The notes under the pieces are model-generated. The model was not told where the DNA came from. It worked only from the letters and a program-made list of their open reading frames with translations, and made no database searches. The position numbers and the translations under genes are program-made. Source: a bacterium (GTDB lineage: Bacteria; Verrucomicrobiota; Verrucomicrobiae; Opitutales; Opitutaceae). From it: 5,254 nucleotides of DNA. The DNA is taken from positions 1 through 5,254 of the forward strand of contig JAJXYI010000658.1 in NCBI GenBank assembly GCA_021780625.1, read 5' to 3'. Of the stretch, positions 1 through 4,500 are shown piece by piece. Position 1 is the stretch's first letter. The number at the start of each line of letters is the position of its first letter.

Positions 1-282
1 AGAGGGAAACGAAGCTGACCAAGAAGGCCGAGCCAAGCGATTATACGAAATCACCGAGCCAAAATTGGCTCACACAAACGGTGAACCAATCAACGCTCTC
101 AAGCCCAATCGGGAGTTTCGCTACGCCGCTGCCAGCGGGATGGATGGTCGCGCACTCGGCGCTTGATCTCAAGGGCTGGATGCCGGCAGGGTGGCTCGTT
201 TGCGTGCCTGTGATCGACCGCTTCTCGCGTCGGCTCCACCTCCACGATCGGTTCGGGTCCGCGCAAACCACGATTTTTCTCC
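1..282. other. Region without a convincing gene, upstream of phnA
   Basis: I see no gene here that I can support. The first 110 bases are richer in A+T than the rest of the window and look intergenic. One + frame is open from base 2 to a TGA at 164-166 and could in principle be the end of a gene that starts before the window, but its third codon positions are often A or T, unlike the real genes here, and I do not recognise the protein. The stretch holds two small hairpins (56-71, and CCGCT/AGCGG at 126-138). The last bases before the phnA ATG are pyrimidine-rich with no Shine-Dalgarno match. No clear -35/-10 pair was found. Confidence 0.5.
56..71. repeat. Small inverted repeat (6-bp arms)
   Basis: GAGCCA and TGGCTC face each other across a 4-base AAAT centre. 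It could form a short hairpin, but no T-run follows on either strand, so it does not look like a standard intrinsic terminator. It might mark the end of a gene lying left of the window. Chance occurrence is quite possible. Confidence 0.3.
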
Positions 283-609
283 ATGTCCAATCCTACCTGT
301 CCCGCCTGCTCACTCGACGATGTGCTCAGCCACTCCGACCATTGGGAGTGTTCCACCTGTGGCCATGAATGGTCCAAGGAGGAGGCTCCCGAGGCCGCCC
401 GGGTCGTCAAAGACGCCCATGGCAATGTGCTGGTCGCCGGCGACACGGTGGCGCTCGTCAAGGATCTCAAACTCGGAAGTGGGTCGCAGGTCCTCAAGGC
501 CGGCACCAAGGCGAAGAACATCCGCCTCGTGGATGGCGATCACGAGATCGACTGCAAGATCGAGGGCGTGTCGATCGCCCTAAAAGCCTGCTTCGTGAAG
601 AAGGCTTGA
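283..609 (+). CDS. phnA: PhnA/YjdM family zinc-ribbon protein
   Basis: A 108-residue cytoplasmic protein, close to the usual length of about 110 for E. coli YjdM (formerly PhnA). The N-terminus is a zinc ribbon with CPAC (C6, C9) and CSTC (C23, C26), and the rest (about 40-107) is the conserved small beta-rich PhnA domain, seen in the run DAHGNVLVAGDTV and the segment ending KACFVKKA. The family is found beside phosphonate genes in some bacteria and is often labelled 'alkylphosphonate utilization', but E. coli PhnA is not required for phosphonate use, and it should not be confused with phosphonoacetate hydrolase, which carries the same symbol. No phosphonate gene is visible here, so the function is open. 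The ATG at 283 puts the first zinc knuckle where the family has it; no Shine-Dalgarno precedes it. The gene converges on the methyltransferase gene downstream. Confidence 0.93.
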   Translation: MSNPTCPACSLDDVLSHSDHWECSTCGHEWSKEEAPEAARVVKDAHGNVLVAGDTVALVKDLKLGSGSQVLKAGTKAKNIRLVDGDHEIDCKIEGVSIALKACFVKKA

Positions 610-738
610 ATCGGGAGCGATCCGGACAGGGTCGAGTTGAGGTTGCCCTGATTCGACGGACACCGGAAAGCGGGCGTCAGTCAATCTTCGGGAATCCGCG
701 ACTTGAGGGATCGGATGCCGAATCCCCCGGCTTCCCGC

Positions 739-758
739 CCTCCGGGCCGGGAGGCCCG
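739..758. terminator. Candidate GC-rich hairpin between convergent genes
   Basis: CGGGCC (743-748) and GGCCCG (753-758) form a 6-bp stem with a GGGA loop; an alternative pairing is CCTCC (739-743) with GGAGG (750-754). It lies in the 151-bp gap between phnA and the methyltransferase gene, two bases beyond the latter's stop. That is where a shared terminator would sit, but neither strand shows a T-run after the stem, so it would be atypical or only a 3'-end stabiliser. Confidence 0.35.
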
Positions 759-760
759 TA

Positions 761-1417
761 TTACCGACAATAGTACACGAAGGCCGGCGGAAGATTGGCC
801 CAGACGATCCGGCTGATGCGCACCTGGTCGAAGCGACGCTCGAGTTCGAATCTGAAACGCCGGGCGGACGCGAATCGGCTCGCGTGCAGGTAGGCCATGG
901 CGCTGAACGCACCGCCCGGTTTCAACGACTCCGCCACCGCGTCGAGGATCCGCTTCTGCAGGTCGCCCGCCATGCTGCCCCACGGCAGCCCGGACACGAT
1001 GCAGTCGGCGCGGCCGTGACCAAGCCGGTCGAGATGCTGCCGCAGGTGTTCGGCACTGCCGCCGACCACCTGGACATCATGGAATTTTCGCTGCAGGCGT
1101 ATCGCCGACTGAGTGTGGAGCTCCAGTGCCACCAGCCGGGTGTTTGCGCCGATGTGGGTGCGCAGCGCCCGGGTGACAACTCCCGTGCCCGCTCCGAGCT
1201 CGACGACCGTCTCGGCCTTTGTCAGATCGACCGGCGGAATCATGACGGTGGCGAGCAGTCGCGAACTGGGTGCCACTGCGCCCACCACTCGCGGGCAACG
1301 CACGAATCCGGAAAAGAACCGGCAGTATTCCCGGGTCAGCGAATCCAATCGGGCAGCGCGCGATCGGATTCGTGAGCCCAGCAGGGACGGTTCTTCGGAG
1401 GCTGATGATTTTCCCAT
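761..1417 (-). CDS. PmtA-like SAM-dependent phospholipid N-methyltransferase
   Basis: A 218-residue class I SAM-dependent methyltransferase. Motif I, the SAM-binding glycine loop, is VELGAGTGV (72-80); the acidic end of strand 2 is ALEL (97-100); the motif IV region is CIVSGLPW (139-146); KPGGAF (166-171) starts the late beta strands; and the protein ends in NLPPAFVYYCR (208-218). The SGLP segment and the C-terminal N-x-PPA pattern are typical of the PmtA group (COG3963), which methylates phosphatidylethanolamine towards phosphatidylcholine using SAM, acting at the inner membrane face. The arginine-rich N-terminal 45 residues suit a membrane-surface anchor. I infer the lipid substrate from family resemblance; another small or lipid substrate is possible. 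It lacks the NLPY motif of the KsgA/Erm rRNA adenine dimethylases. The ATG at 1417 has no Shine-Dalgarno. It stands alone and is divergent from the Spx-like gene. Confidence 0.8.
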   Translation of the reverse strand: MGKSSASEEPSLLGSRIRSRAARLDSLTREYCRFFSGFVRCPRVVGAVAPSSRLLATVMIPPVDLTKAETVVELGAGTGVVTRALRTHIGANTRLVALELHTQSAIRLQRKFHDVQVVGGSAEHLRQHLDRLGHGRADCIVSGLPWGSMAGDLQKRILDAVAESLKPGGAFSAMAYLHASRFASARRFRFELERRFDQVRISRIVWANLPPAFVYYCR

Positions 1418-1579
1418 GGTGCTTCAGGAGTCGTGAGGGTGACGGGGAGCACGAATGCGCCGACCGGCAGCCGTGGCAGAGATCGGAGATCGTTGGATTA
1501 TTGCACGAAATGACCAGCAAAGTCGTCAGGAAGATCCGAACTTCGGTTTTGCAGGGACAACCCGACGCCTAACACGATT

Positions 1580-1625
1580 CCGGACACGTTGATGTGCGCG
1601 CTCCAGTCTGGGCTGACGTGTCCGG
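1580..1625. repeat. 10-bp perfect inverted repeat upstream of the Spx/YffB-like gene
   Basis: CCGGACACGT (1580-1589) is matched exactly by ACGTGTCCGG (1616-1625) across a 26-base spacer. It sits in the 268-bp divergent region, 60 bases before the GTG start of the Spx-like gene and 162 bases before the methyltransferase start. It could be a regulatory hairpin in the 5' leader or a pair of operator half-sites. I found no convincing -35/-10 pair beside it. Confidence 0.45.
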
Positions 1626-1685
1626 TCTGCTTGCGTTTGTCGCATCGCCGGAAACCTTCATCGTGGTCGAAGACCGTTTCCTGTC

Positions 1686-2054
1686 GTGTCCAAACAATCC
1701 CTCGTCCTTTACTCCTACTCCAAATGCTCCACGTGCCGCGCCGCCAGCCGCTGGTTGGCTGAGCACGGGATCAGGGTCGACGAACGGCCCATTTACGAAC
1801 GGCCCCCTGGCGTGACTGAACTCAGGCGCATGCTGCGATTTCAGGAGGGAAACCTGCGCCGGCTCTTCAACACCTCCGGAATTCAGTATCGCGCCCAGGG
1901 CCTTGCCGAAAAACTTCCCAGTCTCAGTGAAGACGAAGCGCTCGCGCTCCTGGCGAATGAGGGGCGCCTGGTGAAGCGGCCCTTTCTGCTCGCCGACACC
2001 TTCGGCCTGCTGGGATTCGAGGAGGCGACGTGGGCCGCGCGGCTCGGGGAATGA
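1686..2054 (+). CDS. Spx/YffB/ArsC-like thioredoxin-fold protein
   Basis: A 122-residue protein of the ArsC/Spx/YffB family, near the usual 115-120. It opens with beta strand LVLYSYS followed by the CxxC site C14-S-T-C17 at the head of helix 1; FNTSG (61-65), the LSEDEAL-type helix (about 80-90) and KRPFLL (97-102) are family hallmarks. Classical glutaredoxin-coupled arsenate reductases use one cysteine plus three arginines. Here the position of the first arginine appears to be N62, R98 can match the second, and the third is not evident, so true arsenate reduction is unlikely despite the common 'arsenate reductase' label. The CxxC resembles the redox switch of Spx/MgsR, which bind RNA polymerase, but those are best known from Firmicutes. 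The start is GTG at 1686: an in-frame stop at 1614-1616 and no ATG between them leave it as the best choice. The gene has no Shine-Dalgarno and converges on the next gene with 26 bp between them. Confidence 0.85.
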   Translation: MSKQSLVLYSYSKCSTCRAASRWLAEHGIRVDERPIYERPPGVTELRRMLRFQEGNLRRLFNTSGIQYRAQGLAEKLPSLSEDEALALLANEGRLVKRPFLLADTFGLLGFEEATWAARLGE

Positions 2055-2080
2055 CGGCCTCCGTGTTCTGACGTCCGGTC

Positions 2081-2278
2081 TCAGACGGCCTTTGGCTTTC
2101 GGAACGAATTTTCCTCCCCGCACCAGGGGCAAAACCAGCGGTGGCGCCTGGGGGCATCGCCTATCGACCACCACTTGTTGCAGGCACCACAGCGAAAATG
2201 GCTCAGGACCTCGAGTGATCGGGCGCCAGTGACCCGGACGGAGGCGGGCTTCGGCGAGGGGGGGCGACGGTAGGGCAT
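2081..2278 (-). CDS. Small tryptophan-rich zinc-ribbon protein, uncharacterised
   Basis: A 65-residue basic protein. Two knuckles, CGAC and CPWC, are separated by 16 residues and surrounded by aromatic residues (KWWSIGDAP between them, RWF before the second, CGEEN after it). This gives a single four-cysteine zinc ribbon with a proline- and arginine-rich N-terminal tail (MPYRRPPSPKP). Small ribbons of this kind usually bind nucleic acid or a protein partner, but I cannot name a function. I chose the ATG at 2278; a GTG at 2290 would add four residues, and neither start has a Shine-Dalgarno. The highly patterned cysteine and tryptophan spacing makes a real gene much more likely than a chance frame. 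It is the last gene of the minus-strand run, 59 bp after the DUF2007-type gene. Confidence 0.75.
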   Translation of the reverse strand: MPYRRPPSPKPASVRVTGARSLEVLSHFRCGACNKWWSIGDAPRRHRWFCPWCGEENSFRKPKAV

Positions 2279-2337
2279 GCGTGGAGCCACGACAGCAGAC
2301 TATGCCGACGGAGAAAAGTCCGCAGGTCCCGTAACTC

Positions 2338-2811
2338 TCACGGGCGATGCCTGCTTCGTCGGCGGAGAATTCCGTAGATCGGAAGCCCGAGCAGTGCGGC
2401 GAGGAGTCCAAGCACAAAGCCGCCCATCGCACCGCCCAGCGCGGTCGCCAGGGTCCGGGTGATCAGGTGGCCGAGTTCGAGATCGGCATGGTGGACGATC
2501 AGCGTATCGGCTGCGCCCACTACGAGTCCCGCCGCCGCTCCGAGGATCGAGATGCCGATGGCCGGGTATCCCTGGGCCGGGTGCTCGGTCGCAGAGTCGG
2601 AGGGCTCCGACGGATCGGCCGCGGTCTCGATCTGGGAGACCACTTCGTAGGCGCGGTCGAAATCGTCGTCCTGCACCTCGAGTCCCACCTGCTGAACCCC
2701 GCCGAGGATGTTGCGCGGGTCGGTGAGTCGGGCGTCGATCCCGGCGCTTTGGAGGACGCTTTGCACGAAGCCTGCTTCGCCCATGTTTGAGTAGGTGGCC
2801 AGGAGTCTCAT
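2338..2811 (-). CDS. DUF2007-type protein with C-terminal membrane segments
   Basis: A 157-residue protein in two parts. Residues 1-62 match the DUF2007 'putative signal transducing protein' pattern: MRLLATYSNMGEAGFVQ, then a helix leading to SAGIDARL, and a second half with VGLEVQDDDFDRAYEV, a ferredoxin-like small fold. After an acidic linker (about 63-80) come two glycine/alanine-rich hydrophobic stretches (about 83-105 and 118-146), probably membrane helices, and a basic tail RRRSRHRP that should face the cytoplasm. Function is unknown; the domain is thought to sense or bind something, but this is not established. The frame stays open upstream to 3021, but I chose the ATG at 2811 because the family begins with this motif and the longer form would overlap the DGPF gene by 85 bp with low-complexity sequence. 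No Shine-Dalgarno is visible. Confidence 0.82.
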   Translation of the reverse strand: MRLLATYSNMGEAGFVQSVLQSAGIDARLTDPRNILGGVQQVGLEVQDDDFDRAYEVVSQIETAADPSEPSDSATEHPAQGYPAIGISILGAAAGLVVGAADTLIVHHADLELGHLITRTLATALGGAMGGFVLGLLAALLGLPIYGILRRRSRHRP

Positions 2812-2936
2812 GAGGAATGCGCCGGTGCGGTTGCTAGTGGGCGGCGCGGGCGGAGTGTCGCCCGACTTGCGCATCCATGCAAGCACCGGAAGGAATCCGG
2901 CTGCGGGGAAAAGTACGAATCGCGTGTCGCAAACGC

Positions 2937-3320
2937 CTACGACAGCACCCGCTCGAACTCGACGGGCACCCTGGCGATCGGTCGGATTTCGACCGTGGTA
3001 CTGCAGTCGAGGCTCGGACAAGTTGCGGCGATCTCCGTGGCCTCGTCGAGGTCCCTGGCGAGGATGACCAGGTAACCGCCGATCACCTCTTTGCCCTCGG
3101 CATAGGGCCCGTCGACCGCAGGCTCGCCCTTCCTTCGAAGAACGCGGCCCCTGGCTTCCAGGGGGTGGCCTCCGAGCGAAATGCCTCGCGTCCGCAGGCT
3201 GTCGATCCAGGCCATGGCCTGGTTGAATTCTTCGGATGCCTTCGCCGCGGAGCAGGCGGGCTCGGTGGTCGGCTTGTGGAATATCAGCAGGTGGGGTTGT
3301 TTGTCCGCGGTCTGGTTCAT
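2937..3320 (-). CDS. DGPF/YCII family protein, copy 1
   Basis: A 127-residue cytoplasmic protein of the YCII (DGPF) family, a ferredoxin-like dimeric alpha/beta fold. The N-terminal strand is PHLLIFH (9-15), the helix FNQAMAWIDSLRTRG (32-46), the turn LGGHPLE (49-55), and the family signature DGPYAEGKE (70-78) is followed by IGGYLVILARDLDEA (80-94). The fourth residue of the DGPF signature is Tyr here. Family members have been proposed to be small enzymes (YciI itself has a His-Asp pair), but no reaction is established for the DGPF group. The group is the usual partner of ECF42 sigma factors; none is visible in this window. It is about 50% identical without gaps to the neighbouring copy (63 of 127 by my count), so the pair arose by tandem duplication. 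The ATG at 3320 lacks a Shine-Dalgarno. The gene has its own 262-bp leader. Confidence 0.93.
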   Translation of the reverse strand: MNQTADKQPHLLIFHKPTTEPACSAAKASEEFNQAMAWIDSLRTRGISLGGHPLEARGRVLRRKGEPAVDGPYAEGKEVIGGYLVILARDLDEATEIAATCPSLDCSTTVEIRPIARVPVEFERVLS

Positions 3321-3395
3321 GGCGATGCGGGTCTAGGTTCGGAAGGTGAGTTGAACAGTAGCCAACGAAGGAAACGAAGAACGAGCGGTTATGCG

Positions 3396-3416
3396 GAACT
3401 CGGGACCCTTGAGTTC
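3396..3416. repeat. Hairpin-forming inverted repeat in the leader of DGPF copy 1
   Basis: GAACTC (3396-3401) faces GAGTTC (3411-3416), and inside them GGG (3402-3404) can pair with CCC (3406-3408), giving a nearly continuous 9-bp stem with a 2-base bulge. It lies 76 bases before the start of the downstream DGPF gene as read on the - strand. Neither strand has a T-run after it, so a leader structure or protein site is more likely than a terminator. Confidence 0.35.
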
Positions 3417-3442
3417 ACCTGTGAGGCGCACCGTCTTTGGGC

Positions 3443-3456
3443 CCACGAATTCGTGG
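3443..3456. promoter_or_regulatory. 14-bp perfect palindrome, possible operator
   Basis: CCACGAATTCGTGG is a perfect palindrome in the 262-bp gap between the two DGPF genes, 123 bases upstream of copy 1. A GGGCCC block abuts it on the left. Perfect dyads of this size suit a dimeric regulator. About 0.3 such 14-bp palindromes would be expected by chance in a random 5-kb sequence, so position rather than rarity is the argument. Confidence 0.35.
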
Positions 3457-3582
3457 TTTGAGTTGGTGCTCATTCCTCGGGTGCTTTTTCGTTCTGTTGA
3501 CCCCGTTCTCAGGGTGGTTCGGCGTGTTGAGGCTGTAGTGAAAGTTGGGTGACGATGATGCCGTCTGGCGGACCGCGAGTTG

Positions 3583-3966
3583 TCAAAGCAGCACGTGGGC
3601 GTATTGGTCGGGGACTTTCATGAGCCGGCGGACCTCCACGGAGATGTCGCCCTTGAGCCCCGGGCACCCACTGCCGATCCGGCAGGCTTCGTCGAGGTCG
3701 CGTGCGAGCACGACCAGGTAGCCGCCGACGATTTCCTTGCCCTCGGCAAACGGGCCGTCGGCCGCGGCCCTTCCCTGCGGTTTCAGCACGCGCCCCTCGT
3801 GTTCGAGCGGACGTCCACCGAGGGACAGTCCCTTCGCCTTCAGGTCGTCGATCCACGCCATCCACACCGCGAATTCGTCCGGCAGGTCTCCCTTGCGCCG
3901 TGGCGGATCCTCCTCGGGACCTCGGAATAGGAGCAGGTAGGGAGTGCGGTCGCCGGGATCGTTCAT
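3583..3966 (-). CDS. DGPF/YCII family protein, copy 2
   Basis: A 127-residue YCII/DGPF protein, colinear without gaps with copy 1. PYLLLFRG (9-16) is the first strand, FAVWMAWIDDLKAKG (32-46) the helix, LGGRPLE (49-55) the turn, and the classical signature DGPFAEGKE (70-78) is followed by VGGYLVVLARDLDEA (80-94). It is cytoplasmic and probably dimeric, with unknown chemistry. Copy 2 is richer in charged residues in the 19-30 loop and lacks C23 and C106 of copy 1, while C101 is shared; the divergence suggests the two have separate roles or form a heterodimer. The ATG at 3966 has no Shine-Dalgarno. The gene lies 83 bp downstream of the membrane-protein gene on the same strand and is followed by a long spacer before copy 1. 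Confidence 0.93.
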   Translation of the reverse strand: MNDPGDRTPYLLLFRGPEEDPPRRKGDLPDEFAVWMAWIDDLKAKGLSLGGRPLEHEGRVLKPQGRAAADGPFAEGKEIVGGYLVVLARDLDEACRIGSGCPGLKGDISVEVRRLMKVPDQYAHVLL

Positions 3967-4022
3967 GCGGGGGCTGGTTGCTCAAAGGTAGGTGCAGATG
4001 CCGCCGATTTCCAGGGACCGAG

Positions 4023-4037
4023 GCGGATTTTTTCCGC
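4023..4037. repeat. Short hairpin downstream of the membrane-protein gene
   Basis: GCGGA (4023-4027) and TCCGC (4033-4037) flank a loop of five T on the + strand (five A on the transcribed - strand). It begins 12 bases beyond the stop of the membrane-protein gene, a position suited to an mRNA 3' end, but the tail on the - strand is CTCGG rather than a T-run. It is at most a weak terminator or stabilising hairpin. Confidence 0.3.
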
Positions 4038-4049
4038 GAAGAAGGCGGG

Positions 4050-4376
4050 TTACGATTCCTGGTGGGTCACCGGATCGCGCCTGCGTGTCAGCCGGGCACG
4101 GACAAGCCGCAACGCGAGGGCTCCGGTCTTCCAGAAGATCCACCCCGTGCTCAGTGCGGTGAGCCCGAGCGTGACGACCGGTGGCAGGTGGAGGCGGCCG
4201 ACGAAAGCGGACAAGGGACCGCAGGAGCCGCCGCAGAGTTCATGACCGGCCCACAGTGCGCTGCTGCCGATGAGCAGGTACGCCGATATGCACAGACCGC
4301 ATTTCGGCATGAGAATCAGCCCGATGATGGATCCGGTCCATCCGGCTGCATCGAGCGCGCGGCGCGAGGGCTTCAT
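4050..4376 (-). CDS. Small inner-membrane protein with MPKCxxC motif
   Basis: A 108-residue protein with two likely membrane spans (about 12-40 and 65-90) and a strongly basic C-terminal tail (about 90-100), which should lie in the cytoplasm. The first span contains MPKCGLCISAYL with C26 and C29; a second cysteine pair follows in the loop, HELCGGSC (C48, C52). Four cysteines placed in and just after the first helix recall small metal-ion or thiol membrane proteins such as the MerC/MerT type, and uncharacterised small proteins with an MPKCxxC start are known to me from other bacteria, but I see no proof of metal transport. The ATG at 4376 has no Shine-Dalgarno; it lies only 11 bases past the large inverted repeat and 124 bp downstream of the DUF899 gene. 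Confidence 0.75.
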   Translation of the reverse strand: MKPSRRALDAAGWTGSIIGLILMPKCGLCISAYLLIGSSALWAGHELCGGSCGPLSAFVGRLHLPPVVTLGLTALSTGWIFWKTGALALRLVRARLTRRRDPVTHQES

Positions 4377-4387
4377 GGGAAATTGCG

Positions 4388-4493
4388 GGGAGCGGGCGGG
4401 GGAGCGGTTGGACGTCGTCTCTGCGCGTCGGACCCCTGCCGGGCGTCGCGCGGATTGCGGCGTCCTCCGCCCCGCTCCGCACCGCCCGCTCCC
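4388..4493 (-). repeat. Nested 106-nt inverted repeat filling the intergenic gap
   Basis: The outer arms GGGAGCGGGCGG (4388-4399) and CCGCCCGCTCCC (4482-4493) pair perfectly over 12 bp. Inside, GGAGCGG (4401-4407) pairs with CCGCTCC (4472-4478) over 7 bp, then GGACG (4410-4414) with CGTCC (4461-4465), and GCGCG (4423-4427) with CGCGC (4447-4451). As read on the - strand, the structure begins 7 bases after the DUF899 stop and ends 11 bases before the membrane-protein ATG. It could end or attenuate transcription, shield mRNA ends, or hide the start of the next gene. After the closing arm comes CGCAATTTCCC, with only a short T-run. It could also be a small transposable or REP-like element. Confidence 0.55.
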
Positions 4494-4500
4494 GTTTGGT

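Noticed and set aside
2..166. Open + frame at the left edge that could be the end of an upstream gene
   Set aside because: Unrecognisable product and A/T-rich third codon positions unlike the supported genes; could be a chance frame. Sequence left of the window would decide.
761..1417. Assignment of the methyltransferase as a KsgA/Erm rRNA dimethylase
   Set aside because: The NLPY-type catalytic motif is absent; the SGLPW segment and the NLPPAF end fit the PmtA group better.
1501..1529. Possible promoter starting with TTGCAC upstream of the Spx-like gene
   Set aside because: No acceptable -10 box at 16-18 bases.
1569..2432. 287-codon open frame on the - strand
   Set aside because: It runs antisense over the well-supported Spx-like gene and through the zinc-ribbon gene in another frame; its composition is typical of a GC-rich shadow frame.
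2812..3021. N-terminal extension of the DUF2007-type protein
   Set aside because: It would overlap the DGPF copy 1 gene by 85 bp, has no family-like sequence, and the family motif starts exactly at the ATG at 2811.
2877..3461. 194-codon open frame on the + strand
   Set aside because: Antisense shadow of DGPF copy 1, extended by chance through the spacer.
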